Assembly (NCBI GenBank): GCA_020796225.1
Contig: CM036761.1
Location: 32,942,928 to 33,006,927 of the forward strand
Direction of reading: 5' to 3'
Length of the DNA stretch: 64,000 nucleotides
Origin: Arion vulgaris
Taxonomy: Eukaryota; Mollusca; Gastropoda; Stylommatophora; Arionidae
Shown here: positions 10,366 to 21,614 of the stretch, piece by piece
Numbering within the stretch: position 1 is the first letter of the stretch
Layout: every line of letters begins with the position of its first letter
Notes under the pieces: generated by a model
What the model was told of the DNA's origin: nothing
The model's input: only the letters and a program-made list of their open reading frames with translations
Database searches by the model: none
Translations under genes and position numbers: made by a program

Positions 10366-11230
10366 GAAGTGTGTGTGTCTGAGATATGTCGCTAAAATTT
10401 CAAGTATCAATGTTGGTGATGATTCAGAAGTGCAGTGATTTAATCAAGAATATGTGTTATCTACTATCTATTGCTAGAAATTCAATTCATAAGTTGTATT
10501 ACCTGTAGCAAAAATGCCAGCAAAAGATTTAAAATTCCAAAATGTTAATGTTAGTCATGTGCATAGAGAACTGAAAGAATTTAATTGAAGTAGTGAAATT
10601 AGATCTATTAAACATTGCAGAGATTAATTCATGAGATTTTAGCCCTGTACTATAATGCACTAATTTCATATTAATGTTGCTAGCCTGTGAGCATAGCCCA
10701 GCTAGTTTTAATTCCAAGTTGTTTCTGGCATATGCCAGCTGTATTTTTAATGGTCTGGGTCGAATATGAGCAGTTTCACTCCTGCAAGGTGTTAGTCTGC
10801 TTAGGCGTTTCTTCAATTTGTCTTGTCGTTCTACTCGAGCAGATTTCTAGTGCAATGTTGTGTTAGTCTGGCATATCCAGCTGATTTCATTCTAATGTTG
10901 TGTTAGGTAGCTATGCCATTTTATTTCAATCCATGTTGTTTTAGTCTGTATCATCATGCATCGAGATTCAATTCAATGTTGAAAAGGTCTGATCATTCAG
11001 TATTTATTTGCCTAGTATGCCAGTTAGCCGTAGCAACACACTTCACGATTTCGAAATCCTGTTGTTTTCTGTGTGCAGCTAGATTTCAACCATTTTGTGT
11101 TAGATCTGCATAGGCCTGCGGGCTTTTAATTATCAATGTCCTATCTGTATTCCGCTGATTTCATTTCAAGTTGTGATCTTAACATTATCCACAATTCTAT
11201 GCCCTGAGTTAATAGTAATTGAATGGTCTG
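10366..11230. repeat. Degenerate continuation of the 45-bp array
   Basis: Fragments such as GTTGTGTTAGTCTG, GCATATGCCAGCT and AGCTAGATTTCAA recur at irregular spacing with many short deletions. This may be true decay or poor consensus sequence; the abrupt change at about 10366 favours the latter in part. Confidence 0.6.
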
Positions 11231-11571
11231 AATAGTTGTCTGCCATTATATGAGTCTTCATGACATGATGAATTCAGAAGTGTGAAGAATATGTGGCAAT
11301 CCACTTTTCCATGTTAGTTTGAAAGCAAAATCATACATGTATGTACTCACTCTAAAAATAAATTCCACGAATAGAAAACTTCAGAATACAAGGCATAGTT
11401 AATGAAATAAGAATGTTAAGATGAGCAACTTAAGAAGAGTGAAATACAGGACTCCTTTTAAAAAATCAGAAGTGACTGGAACTTTCTTGATCAAGTCTTC
11501 ATCATGAATAACGATACAAACAATATGCAATACACTTCTCTACATATATTTAATTTGGCATCAGAATATTT
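11231..11571. other. Unassigned
   Basis: No element recognised. Confidence 0.35.
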
Positions 11572-11960
11572 CTTCTTCTCTTCCTTCATTGTACTTTAGG
11601 TGTTTTGGGGACGATATAAGGATCTTCTATGAGCTTGTCTAATATGTAAGTTGGTATTAATTTCTCTAAAGTTATTCTTGATGTTTTTACTCCCACCTTT
11701 GCGTCTTGCTCTGTTTTCATTATATTTATTCAACGTGGATCTTTACGGTAGACGATGCCAGAGCATTCTTGTCAGGTGACCGAACCATTTAATCTGTTGT
11801 TCTTATACAAATTGAATTACTAGCCTCGTTTATATGGTTACTATACACTAATATTTATTGTGCACTTCTAACGCAGTTCTCCTTTTGTCAGTTTTACATT
11901 CAGCGTTTCACTTCATTGTCTCTATTGTCGTAATGCTTCTCTCTTTCCAGAAGAAACATA
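11572..11960 (-). mobile_element. LINE L1a, diverged C-terminal fragment
   Basis: Aligns with 43598-43862: shared blocks CCAGAGCATTCTTGTCAGGT, CAATCTGTTGTT-type sequence, and TTGCGTC..TTG..TTCATTATA. On the reverse strand these encode a degraded GH..R-type and GRPR-type ending. The part beyond 11830 is a weaker match. Confidence 0.5.
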
Positions 11961-12461
11961 TTGTTTTATACTTGTTTTCTTCCCTTTCTTAATTATGCAA
12001 TGTTTCTATGACCTTCAAATTTGTTGATCTGTATCCAAGCAACGTTGATAACAGAAGAAGACAAACATAATAACATAATCGAGAAATCCATAAATGGCGC
12101 ATTTGATTGGTTGTGTAGAGAGGAAATCTAAAGTGTAGTTCTATGAGCTATTGCTATTGTATAGTTCCGGTATACAGTTGTTTAATCAGCTCATGTACAT
12201 TAAGACCATCAAGACCATGTGGTGCGTATGTACGTATTGATTTCCAGTCATGAGGTGACATTCTTCTGTCACACAAACGAAATGTGATTAAGCAGTCAGA
12301 TGTAAAGGAGAAGATCACCTACGCAGGTAGCTCTTCATTTTTCGTGTGTTATAATGAATTAATTACTCTATTCATCATTGGCTTTTGGATTTCTGACTGA
12401 ATTATTTCGTGCAGTCATGTTTTTTAAACACTTTAAATTGTTGACACACATGATTGATGTT
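11961..12461. other. Unassigned
   Basis: No element recognised. Confidence 0.35.
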
Positions 12462-12685
12462 AAAGGTGTGCGTTATTTGAGACGTAAAGTATGTGTTATA
12501 TTGAGGCATAACGTGTGCGTTGTTTGAGGCGTAACGTGTGTGATATATTGAGGCACAACGTGTGCGTTGTTTGAGGCGTAACGTGTGGGATATATTGAGA
12601 CATAACGTGTACGTTGTATGAGATGTCAGATGTGCGTTCTTTGAGACATAACGTGTACGTTGTTTGGGGCAAAGCGTCCGCTTTG
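12462..12685. repeat. ~24-bp minisatellite, ~9 diverged copies
   Basis: Unit like TTGAGGCATAACGTGTGCGT followed by TGTT or ATAT; alternating GCGTTGTTTGAGGCGTAACG and GATATATTGAGGCACAACG forms suggest a dimeric higher-order unit of about 46 bp. Confidence 0.75.
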
Positions 12686-12984
12686 ACAGAAGTATTAGTC
12701 ATTATGTATATATGTTCCATCTTTGTTTCCTTTATGTAACATACTTTTTGCAGAACGTCGCTCTTATCAGATTCAGCCTGAAAGAGTTTGAGCTCTAATT
12801 CAGTTCTCTGGCCGCATGTATCATCATATTCAAGGTTTCTACAATGTTCAGTCTGCCATCATCGTCTTGGATGTTACTGCCTCGACTTCTTATAACAATG
12901 CCCTTCATTGATGCTACCTCCAAACCACTCATGCAAACACCGAGTGTTAGGACCTTAGAAGCAAGGGTCGATATGTGTGCCAAT

Positions 12985-13189
12985 CGCCCGCGTGCCCAGC
13001 GTGTTCGTAGCGCGTTGGACTACGGGTGACTAGTCCTCTGTAACTGCGGGTTCAACTCCGCGGACTTGCAGAAAAGCTACAGGTTCCCCAGATTTACGGT
13101 GTTTTTGGCACCGAGCCGAAGGGTTACGATGTCCATGACACCGAGCCGAAGAGCTTTCAGCTCAAGTGCTTCTGGATTGGAAAAAAAAA
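12985..13189 (+). mobile_element. SINE B, complete with perfect TSD
   Basis: tRNA-derived: A box TAGCGCGTTGG, B box GGGTTCAACTCCG, a body with two CACCGAGCCGAAG repeats, and a poly-A tail. Flanked by an exact 12-bp duplication ATGTGTGCCAAT at 12973-12984 and 13190-13201, as made by LINE-driven target-primed insertion. The clean TSD and intact boxes suggest a fairly recent insertion. Confidence 0.92.
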
Positions 13190-13344
13190 ATGTGTGCCAA
13201 TGAATAGAAATTCTAAAAGCTAAAAGCGGATTATAGTATCAATGTCAACCTTCACCATCATGATATTTGTTTTTGAATGCTCCGGTCTGCTCTATCTTGC
13301 TCATATCATGCTGGCTAGTTAGTAAACTATATATATATATATCT

Positions 13345-13625
13345 ATATTGTTATGAGAAGAGAAGATGGAGATATGCTGGACACACCATGAGAAGAAATG
13401 ATCAAAGAATATCAAAACTAGCATTGAAGTGGGATGCACAGGGGTTCAAGAAAGAGAGGACGACCTAAGGAGACCCTGAAACGAACTTTGCTGAGAGAGA
13501 CAAAAAATATCGGTCTTAGTTCCATGTAGGAGACTGAGCGGGTTGCCCAGGATAGAGCGGTATGGAGAAATTGCTTGCAAGTCCTATGTAACGTAAAACG
13601 GTGCAAAATAAATTATTAATTATTA
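13345..13625 (+). mobile_element. LINE L3 3' end
   Basis: Encodes, with frame breaks, RRWRYAGHTMRRNDQRIS-, GSRKRGRPKETLKRTL- and ERVAQDRAVWRN-like segments, i.e. the C-terminus of a non-LTR ORF2, followed by TATGTAACGTAAAACGGT and an (ATT)n tail. 5'-truncated. Five other copies lie in the window. Confidence 0.8.
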
Positions 13626-14634
13626 TTAAATATATATATATATATTAACCCTTTTCTTATACCATGTGTTATATTAGGAAATACGCTGTTGGGTCCTATA
13701 TTTTATTGATCATCGGCACACGAGTGGTTATATGGTTATACTGTAGTATATACAATGAGGAAGGATTAGAGAATATAAAGCGCTTCTGGTATCGATCAGT
13801 TCCATTAGGGTTAGGGGTTTCCACGTCAGAGCAGTATGAGAAATCTGCTTCTTCCTTGCGTTTATTCTTACAAAACCAATTTTAATCACTATTTATAATA
13901 TTTTAATCTTTCTATACCATGTGTATATTGGAAATAGTTTGGGTCCTAAATTTTATTGATCAATCGAGACATGTCTATCCGATTTCTAGCATATACCTAC
14001 TTAGTCGAGCTTAGAGCAAATATAACAGGGCTGTCTTTAACAGACCCAAATTGTGGGTTCATTCGACGTCTCACAAGTGAGGAAATGAATTAGTACTCAT
14101 ACCTCTTGCATATTCGGGTAGATAAAAATGTGAACTTACAGACACTTCATATCTTACTGAATTTAAAATGTACTGAGTATCTTTTTTTATATTGAAATTT
14201 ACAAGAAATATCACGAAGATTAAAATATAATCATAAATTAGTGATTAACAACAGAAATGTTATTTAATCTGTGAAATAGATTAGGATTGCTTCGAAAATG
14301 TAACAAGAAATTTCAAAAATTACAACTGCACAATAAATGTATAGCTTTTTTCGTTATTTCTACAACTTCATTCTAAAACGTAAATACATACTAAGCTAAC
14401 CACCCATAACCCTTAAACAAAACATACAAACATTCTCTAAAGTTTTTTCACAGATACATTCCATTCCGAGCTCAGGTTTTGAAATAATTGACTTCGAACT
14501 CTACCTTTGGCACTCGGTTTTAGGATGAAATGAATAACAGATGCTATCTCATCCTTTCTTGTTTCTCTTGTATCCTTGTGCTGTCTATGTTTTACGGGAT
14601 TGGATATTTAATCTATGCATCATTTTGATCGATT
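13626..14634. other. Mostly unassigned; ~255-bp spaced duplication
   Basis: Segments at about 13648-13715 and 13903-13965 share TATACCATGTGT, GGGTCCTA and TTTTATTGATCA in order. The rest shows no recognisable element. Confidence 0.4.
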
Positions 14635-14887
14635 CTTCTTCTCCGAACGCTCCATATCGATCCCTTGTTAACCACAATTTGTGATCTGTATGTGATCCGA
14701 GCCTAAGAGCGACTGTACATGATGATGTAGGTTATGCGTCTACAAAAAGTCCAAAACATCCGATTTCTGCAACGCTTTTTATTTACTAAGGTAGCTTCCT
14801 AGGCCCCTACCTCAGTCGCCTCTTACGACATGCCTTGTAAGACGCAATTCTTTCCTTCTCTTGCTGGCCCCGGCAACACACGGGCAG
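14635..14887 (-). mobile_element. SINE A
   Basis: Near full-length reverse copy: CTTCTTCTCCGAACGCTCCA, TGATCCGAGCCTAAGAGCGA, TTTTTATTTACTAAGGTAGC, CAGTCGCCTCTTACGACATG, and a CCGGCAACACACGGGCAG end. Confidence 0.85.
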
Positions 14888-14984
14888 ATCGATTCATAAA
14901 TATACACGTAAAACATCTTAGGACATTCATGATTTCTGGGACAACATATGGATGGGAGCCATGTGCCATTAACAAAACACTAAG

Positions 14985-15512
14985 ATAGAAAATTGAATCC
15001 TGTGAAAGAAAGTGCTATGAAAAATATCTTAGAGCGTTGTTAATAAAAAAAGATGGAACATATAGACATCCTAAAAGATATAAATATGATAGGCTTGAAT
15101 GGAACGAACATCACAATAAACAGAAATGTGTACTAGAAACAATAAAAACTAAAAGCAATTAAGTAAAGCAAGGATGCGTGGTGTCGCAAAGTTTTTTTTA
15201 AGATCTACACACAGAAAAAATCTTCAAACATCTGGAAGGAATGCAAAGACTCATAATCAATAGAAAAATAATAAATAAATAAGTGATGCAGATGAGACAA
15301 TATTTGTAGCCACGAATTAGCAAGAACTACAAGAAGTAATAAACCAACTAAACAAGAAAGCATACAATATTGTTATCTGCAAAGAAGGGACGAAGCCAAA
15401 AATAAACATAAAAATACACGGAGAACTACTGAAGCAAGTAAACATTACCCTACATTTAGAAATATGTTTACAGATAATTAGAAGATGTAATAAAAAGATC
15501 AAAAGAAGTGGA
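14985..15512 (+). mobile_element. LINE L9, reverse transcriptase palm fragment
   Basis: Unlike most LINE pieces here this one covers the palm. A KQGCVVS-like segment (about 15165-15190) corresponds to the RQGCxLSP box. It is followed by HTEKIFKHLEGM and KIINN, then DADETIFVA at about 15284-15310, a decayed form of the YADDTxxxA catalytic box, and ELQEVINQLNKKA. Several stops and frameshifts make it dead. SINE C abuts its right edge. Confidence 0.75.
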
Positions 15513-15757
15513 CGTCTGTAGCCTACGTGGTAGTGAGCTCGATCACATCCCAAGCGTACCTGGTTCAAACTCTGCAGCAAGCAGTTTTGGAAGTAAATTC
15601 GTTTCCATGGGATTTTACGAAAGGTAAAAATGGACCTCACCTTTTATAAAGCAATGGCAAACTACTGGACGTATAAGTGGTGCCTAGAAAATCAACATCT
15701 CGTTTACTGTTGTTGATGACTATGTCCTGTAAAGAATATGCCACGATTTTCATTCAA
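15513..15757 (+). mobile_element. SINE C
   Basis: tRNA-like head (GTAGCCTACGTGGTAGTGAG; B-box-like CTGGTTCAAACTCTG), then GTTTCCATGGGATTTTACGA, AAAGCAATGGCAAACTACTG, GTATAAGTGGTGCCTAGAAA and the family end GCCACGATTTTCATTC. Six copies in the window end at the same place. Confidence 0.8.
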
Positions 15758-15863
15758 TAAAAGATTAGAAAAAGAATAGTAGTCGTCAAAAAATATGGCA
15801 AGAATGTACAAACAATGACATGAACAATTTACTAACATCTGACTAAATAATCTCCACTTTTTC

Positions 15864-15867
<4 letters not shown>

Positions 15868-15919
<52 letters not shown>

Positions 15920-15920
15920 C
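15868..15920. repeat. (CT)n(CA)n microsatellite
   Basis: About 15 CT repeats followed directly by about 10 CA repeats. Confidence 0.95.
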
Positions 15921-16150
15921 TTATGTGTGTGGTTGTGTGTTATTTACATCCCCTAATTTCTCTCACTAATATTATTTATACATTACATTAGCATATTCGT
16001 AAAAGTTCTGTAATTTATAGCAGGTTTTCAATATGTGAGAGTATCTGGCTTGATATCAAAAGTTTCATGTTCGTCTCCTAGCAAATAAAAGGTTAACTAC
16101 CTCAGATGTCAAGCAAAGAGAAAGAAATCAAATTTGTATCCAACAACAAG

Positions 16151-16384
16151 TGGGTGTATTTTTTAGCAGTAGTTAGACCGATCACAACACATGAGTACCT
16201 TGTTCCAACTCCACGGCTGGCAATTTGAAAGCAAATTTGTTCTCGAGGATTTATAAGAGCATTAAAAATAGACCACAATTTTAGCCAACTAATGGGCGTG
16301 TTAGTGGTACCTAGAAAATCAAGGACTTATTTAATGTGGTTAATAGCGACGTCCTTTAATGGACATGCCACGATTTTCATTTTA
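16151..16384 (+). mobile_element. SINE C, diverged
   Basis: Shares GACCGATCACAAC, GAGTACCTTGTTCCAACTC, GTGGTACCTAGAAAATCAA and GCCACGATTTTCATT with the other C copies; roughly a quarter of positions differ. Confidence 0.7.
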
Positions 16385-16614
16385 TTCAACAACGCAGTCA
16401 AGCACAGTTCGTCGAAGTAGCGATTTCGTCTTCCTTCAGACAGCTTACTCTATTAGTAGCTTGGTCAATTGAATACTACATACATTATCTATATATATAT
16501 ATAATCGATATTTATAGGCAATCAATAGATCTCGATAGGTGCCCTGTTCCATTCATTTGTCTTATAAGGTTACAGATGAGCACTTAACAAGCTTATTAGT
16601 GCGGCTATTCAGAA

Positions 16615-16965
16615 CTATTACTATTCTAAACTAACTCACTATTCTAAACTAACTTAATTAATTATTATTATTCTACACTAACTTAATTAATTATTATTAT
16701 TCTAAATTAACTTAATTAATTATTATTCTAAATTAACTTAATTAATTACTATTATTCTAAATTAACTTAATTAATTACTATTATTTTACACTAACTTAAT
16801 TAATTATTATTATTATTCTAAACTAACTTAATTAATTACCATTATTCTAAACTAATTTAGTTAACTTTCACTATTCTAAACAAACTTTGTTAACTGTGAC
16901 TATTCTAAACTAACTTGGTTAACTATGACTATTCTAAATTAATTTGGTTAACCGCCACATTCTAA
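16615..16965. repeat. ~28-bp AT-rich minisatellite, ~12 copies
   Basis: Unit like TTCTAAACTAACTTAATTAA plus (TTA)n; the right-hand copies drift to TTGGTTAACTATGACTA. A SINE G lies to its right, with a possible remnant of the array beyond it at about 17270-17310. Confidence 0.8.
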
Positions 16966-16974
16966 ACCAAAGCT

Positions 16975-17240
16975 TGGGTTTCTATGACCAAGTGGTTAGG
17001 ACGTTTCCATCGGCTTCTGAAAGTTGTGGGTTTCAATTCGGTTCTGTCCACATCGACATTTTTTTCCTGGAGAACTCTAGAATTATTACTGAAACTACTG
17101 AGTTCGCGCTAAGTGCACCACTCTGGGTAGTGAAAGTTCCATCTCTGCCCAGAGAGACTGAGTCACATGGGGAAACCCGCTGCAATGAACTCACTCCTTT
17201 GCCTTTTAGATCACGTTTGACTCTAAACAAACTAAACAAA
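16975..17240 (+). mobile_element. SINE G
   Basis: Head TTCTATGACCAAGTGGTTAG (A-box region) and GGGTTTCAATTCGG (B-box region). Body CTGGAGAACTCTAGAATTAT, CTACTGAGTTCGCGCTAAGT, CCATCTCTGCCCAGAGAGAC and CACATGGGGAAACCCGCTGC. Here the AGAACTCTAGAATTATTACT segment is present once, i.e. unexpanded. Confidence 0.75.
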
Positions 17241-17607
17241 CTGTCATTGTTTCAACGCGAGTTCAGTGCTGTCACTATTCAAAGTTAACTGACTATTCGA
17301 CACTAACTATTGTTTCTGTTTTTCTGTTATCACAACATACATGTTTTCCCATCCACCGAGTACTTAACATTATTTGTCTGTCTATTTGCTTCTCTATCGT
17401 GTCAAATTACTTACTAACATTTGCTATGTTTAGGATCAAATATACATGCAGCTAGAATTCCACGTCTCTGAATAGTGTTTTACAAATTATTGCTAAACAA
17501 ACATAGTGGACGTACTCCATTCATTTCATTCTTCAAACTAAAATACGTAGAAATGTTTAAGCTAACATTGAAATTGAATGAATTTTATACAAGCATCATG
17601 TAGTTCC

Positions 17608-17727
17608 GTGGGCGTCTGTATCGTGGGCGTCTGTATCGTGGGCGCCTGTATCGTGGGCGTATGTATCGTGGGCGCCTGTATCGTGGGCGTCTGTATCGTG
17701 GGCGCCTGTATCGTGGGCGTCTGTATC
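17608..17727. repeat. 15-bp minisatellite, 8 copies
   Basis: Unit CGTGGGCGYCTGTAT, alternating GTC and GCC variants, so a 30-bp dimer is visible. It lies at the 5' edge of SINE C. Confidence 0.9.
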
Positions 17728-17962
17728 TTAAGCGATAGTGAGTTCGATCACAACCAAGAGTACCTGGTTCAAACTATGCGGCGGTCAATTTTGAAAACAA
17801 ATTTAGTCCCGTGGATTTTTATGAACGGTAAAAGTAGACATCACCTTTCAGAAAGCAATGAGAAACTATTGAACATATAAGTGGTGACTAGAATATCAAC
17901 AACTCGTTTACTATGGTTGGTGGTGACGTCATACAAACGATATGTCACGATTTTCATTCGTT
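17608..17962 (+). mobile_element. SINE C with expanded 5' end
   Basis: After a 15-bp array at its 5' edge it runs AGCGATAGTGAGTTCGATCA, GTACCTGGTTCAAACTATGC, GAAAGCAATGAGAAACTATT and ends GTCACGATTTTCATTC. The tandem unit corresponds to the normal GTCTGTAGCC start of SINE C (15513). Confidence 0.75.
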
Positions 17963-17968
17963 TTTCAT

Positions 17969-18190
17969 TATGTAGCTTGCCGTCTGCAGAACGCTGCTAA
18001 CAGTATACGTTTTACATCAGTATCATGTAGTTTGCCCTCTGCAGAACGGTGCTAACAGTATCAGTTTTACATCAGTATCATGTAGTTTGCCCTCTGCAGA
18101 ACGCTGCTAACAGTATCAGTTTTACATCAGTATCATAGTTTGCCCCTAGAACGCTATGCCTCACTGCAGAACGCAGCTAACATCATAGTC
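17969..18190. repeat. 55-bp minisatellite, ~4 copies
   Basis: Unit contains ATGTAGTTTGCCCTCTGCAG, AACGCTGCTAACAGTATCAG and TTTTACATCAGTATC. The last copy is broken by deletions. Confidence 0.85.
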
Positions 18191-18204
18191 TAGCATGAAG
18201 GACT

Positions 18205-18415
18205 CGATCTCTAGCCCTTTCTTTCACAAACTCCATCGTTACGTTTAAGATTTCTTCCCATTATTACTCGCTTTAAGCCACTGGGACGTTTAATGTGATC
18301 CAAATATTTCAGTTTCCGAAACAAAACATTGTTTATGAGACAATGTTTCTCGATGCCCAGGTCTTGTCGAGTGTCTTTTTTACTTATTTTATTTGTCCTA
18401 AACATTTTAAGAAAC
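18205..18415 (-). mobile_element. LINE L2-like C-terminal fragment
   Basis: Reverse strand encodes FRKLKYLDHIKRPSGLKRVI, the counterpart of the LRYFGHIKRHxGLEKT motif of L2, preceded by a DLGIEKHCLINN-like segment. About 65 codons remain. Confidence 0.6.
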
Positions 18416-18559
18416 TGTTAATAAACACTTTGTTTCAAAAAAATGAATTTTCTTCTTTAATGCTTGAATAACACACACATATCTCACAGAAAAAATATTG
18501 TCTTCAAGCGTTTTACTTTTTTTTTTTTTTGCTTGTGATACGCCGTAACAACAACACAA

Positions 18560-18655
18560 AAAAGGGCAGGACATCTGGCCTATGAGAGAGAGAAATTCCG
18601 GAGGACTGTTGGGGTGCAAAGTTCTGCTCAGGACAGGCTATTTGATTATGATGAT
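18560..18655 (+). mobile_element. LINE L2 3' terminus
   Basis: Reads GGCAGGACATCTGGCCTATG, AGAGAGAAATTC, GTTCTGCTCAGGACAGGCTA, TTTGATTATGATGATGAT, the reverse complement of the L2 end at 6405-6490. Severely 5'-truncated. Confidence 0.65.
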
Positions 18656-18764
18656 GATATGCCGGAGATTTGTCATACTAATTACCTTTCGTGTTTTTAT
18701 GGCTAGAGCATTTCCTTCTGATTTCTTCTCTACAGTCTTCATTGTTGTTAATTAAGGAACTTAG

Positions 18765-18924
18765 CTGAAATCGGATGCACATGTACTAAACGTGTAGAAC
18801 TCTAGACGGTTAGGGGCCTACCAAACCAATGTGCAACGTATACACGTTCTTGGCAAAGATCAAACATATCACAAAGAGTGATTAAAATTGGTCATAAAGA
18901 ACGAACACAAAGAAGAAGAAGAAG
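18765..18924 (+). mobile_element. 5'-truncated SINE A with 15-bp TSD
   Basis: Starts within the family at CTGAAATCGGATGCAC and ends in CAAAGAAGAAGAAGAAG. Flanks AATTAAGGAACTTAG (18750-18764) and AATTAAGGAGCTTAG (18925-18939) differ at one base, so the insertion limits are exact and the GAA-rich side is the 3' end. This copy holds a single CAAAGATCAAACATATCA, the seed of the array at 1391. Confidence 0.85.
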
Positions 18925-19026
18925 AATTAAGGAGCTTAGTTATTTAATATTTGTAACATTTTCAATGTTTTCGTAATACATAGGGCGTTCAGAATGGATT
19001 CCTTTGTGCTGTCTTTCTGTTCGTTT

Positions 19027-19287
19027 TCTTCTTCTTTTTCGAACGCTCAATATCGACCACTTGTTAAACTACTCTTTGTGATTTGTATGTGATCTGAGCC
19101 TAAGAGTGATTGTATGTTGTGCCAAATATGCGCAACAAGTAGGCCAGCACATCCGATTTATGCGAAGTTTTTTATTTACTAGGGTAGCTTTCCTAGGCCA
19201 CTACCTCAGTCGCCTCTTACGACATGCTTTGTAGGTCGCAGTGTTACAATTCGTTGTTCCTTGCGAACCCCTGCCAAAACCCGGGCG
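19027..19287 (-). mobile_element. SINE A
   Basis: Near full-length reverse copy with TTCTTCTTCTTTTTCGAACG, AATATCGACCACTTGTTAAA, GTGATCTGAGCCTAAGAGTG, CAGTCGCCTCTTACGACATG and an AAAACCCGGGCG end. Confidence 0.85.
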
Positions 19288-19469
19288 TTATTGTTTATGA
19301 TATCCAATGTCTGGCCACACAATTATTTTGTTCTTTTCCCATCGTCATTCTCCGTGTTTTTTTCCTTTAAAACTGCTCAGTCTCTTCTTATGTGCTGTAT
19401 ATTAGAGAGCTTGTCTTTACAAATGTTCCCAATGGCATTCTGCACACATTTCTAAGCCATCATCATCTT

Positions 19470-19640
19470 CTTCATCCGATCACGTTTCTAAATGATGTGA
19501 TTTTAGTTTTCTTCCTCAGCTCCTTATTCATAATCTTTTCTGGCCAAAATATTCTCAGGATTCTCTCAATACATTTGCTTTGAAAGGTCAATAACATATG
19601 TTTTGTCTGCTGTTATTTTCCAGCATACGGAATCCCGCAA
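19470..19640 (-). mobile_element. LINE L6-like fragment
   Basis: The reverse strand encodes FQSKCIERILRIFWPEKIMN then KELRKKTKI, the connection segment that follows the polymerase domain in many non-LTR retrotransposons (CLRRILxIxWPxKIsNeEL type). About 55 codons. Confidence 0.6.
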
Positions 19641-20289
19641 GAATAGATATAAAGCCGCTGAATGAGCCCATATATATACAGATGATTCAACAACTGGAGG
19701 GAACAAAATGGAGGTGGAAGGGTTACAACATAGCGTTAACTACATATAAACAAATCTTTATATAAGTGGTCAGAAGGAAGGTTCTCAAACATTTTCAAAG
19801 TAGGAACACAAGTACTAAGAATAGTTAGAGTTAGTTTTGGGGAAGTTAATTACAGGACAAGAGGAAAGATAGCGATCCTCACAAATATTATTTCAGTTTG
19901 CTTGTTTACGTTCGTTCTTATCAACCAAGTTAATCTCTCTTTGTGATCTGTGTTGATTGCGCTGAGAATGTGAGTACATTCTGTCCCGTTAGTTCCATAA
20001 TACAAGCACATTAGAATTTCGGTCAAAGTGTGTGAATATTATCCAACAGAACACACATTTGTACAGACAGGTAGCTGTAAGATTTCATAACAGAAATATC
20101 CAACTTTAAAGTGCCCCATCTGGAGTTTTACAGTAGCATATTATCAGATCATATTGGTCATATGGAGGCCGATAGATTGGACATGACAATTATATTTCAG
20201 TTATCTTGATCACAATATACAATAAAAATATATTTTGTTCTTTACATTATGTCTTAAATATATGATTCCCGCCATGTTTGGTCGGGTAT
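19641..20289. other. Unassigned
   Basis: No array, SINE, LINE or coding signal recognised. Confidence 0.35.
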
Positions 20290-20745
20290 TTTCCGGTTTC
20301 GTTTGCCGAGCTACTGAGTTAGTGCTTGAGCAACGCTGTGAGCTGTGACTGTTACATGGAATGACTTTTGCTGTGTCAACCGTGCGTTTGTTGTGTGTAT
20401 TCAGAAAATGGCGGACAGCGGTTATGACGTACAAGCTCAATCTGCCGTATGCAGTTATATTGCGAGTGCAGAAAGCTGGATTTTTCCGTGATTGATGTCC
20501 CCTTCGACAAGAATTGCTATTCAAGTGATGAACAGTTTTGTGTTGCTACATTCGCGACGGCCATATGCATATTATGCGGTGCAGGTTGCTTTTGTGGCGG
20601 TACGCGGCTGTTTCATTCTGGAATTAGTTCACACAGGAAACTTTTCACATGTGTTAGCATTTCGTGTGATATTCATTGGCACAGGAACGGAGCAATTATG
20701 GGGTGACCCGTTGCAGTGAAATTGGAACCGTACTTATGAATTATG
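20290..20745 (+). mobile_element. Possible SINE G remnant split by GC-richer insert
   Basis: The edges resemble SINE G: GAGCTACTGAGTTAGTGCTT with GAGCAACGCTGTGAGCTG at left, and GGAACGGAGCAATTATGGGG with GTTGCAGTGAAAT at right. Between about 20345 and 20680 lies sequence not in other G copies and richer in G+C. It includes AAAATGGCGGACAGCGG, a good start-codon context, but the frame closes after about 27 codons. The insert is not identified. Confidence 0.35.
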
Positions 20746-21614
20746 AATAAAAATATATTTTTACTTCTCTCTTATTGATTACTTGAATTAGGGGTATTCA
20801 CTTCACTTATTCCTCTCCGCTCCTCGAGGAGCATAGGGACTCAATAGTTATTTGCCACTCTTCTCGGTCTCTGGTTGTTTTCTTTACCGTCTCTCAGGAT
20901 AGTCGAACACTCTTCAGTTCCTTAAGAAGACTTCGTCTCCAGGTCTGCTCAGGATAGTCGAGCACTATTCAGTTCCTTAAGAAGACTTCGTCTCCAGGTC
21001 TGTTTAAGGCGTCTTCTTTTATGGGTATTCTATATAAACGGATAAACCAAATGATTTTTCTGTGAATATCTGTCAACTGCAATATGTATGGAAATAGAAT
21101 AAAGAGAAAAAACAGACAGCCTTGCCAAAGAAGTAGAAAGCCACATTCTAACAAAAGATTAAGACATGGAAAGATATGTTATTCTCAGGAATAACAATTT
21201 GGATGGCGAAGATGTGAATAAGAATGTTAAAGAAAATCACTACAAATAGCAATACAAAAAATGAGTGCTTCTTATAACTCATCTGGAGACGTCTCTGTCC
21301 TCTAAATTTGTTGTATTAATTCATAAATCTGCGTGTGTTGTGCCTGACCATCTTAGTTAATAAGCTTGGCAGACATTCCTTCAGATAGAGTTTTCGTATT
21401 AGTTGTAAGCTGCTTTATGGCAAACATTATGTCTTCAATATAAGGAAACTTCTACATGTCTTTCCCATATTAGTATCTCTTCTTGTGGGAACGTGTTTAT
21501 TGAAAATTCACACAATTTAACAATTCTGTCAAATATTCTTATTTTTAATCTGTGATATATTTCTTCTTCCTTGTTTATCATGTTCCCATTGTTATCTTTT
21601 ATAACAGTTGTACA
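20746..21614. repeat. 55-bp direct duplication in otherwise unassigned DNA
   Basis: At about 20893-21002 two copies of CTCAGGATAGTCGARCACT plus TTCAGTTCCTTAAGAAGACT and TCGTCTCCAGGTCTG lie in tandem. The remainder of the interval shows no recognised element. Confidence 0.6.

Noticed and set aside
9981..10367. A 128-codon forward frame of 15-residue repeats
   Set aside because: Same cause: a 45-bp tandem unit without stops. The frame collapses as soon as the array degenerates.
12985..13060. tRNA gene suggested by good A and B boxes
   Set aside because: The head is part of a 205-bp SINE B with TSD and poly-A, repeated six times; the acceptor stem is not closed.
20449..20719. Two overlapping forward frames of 75-86 codons in GC-richer sequence, and a short frame starting AAAATGGCGGAC
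   Set aside because: No recognisable domain, overlapping frames on both strands, and no splice-site or repeat support; kept only as part of an uncertain insert.
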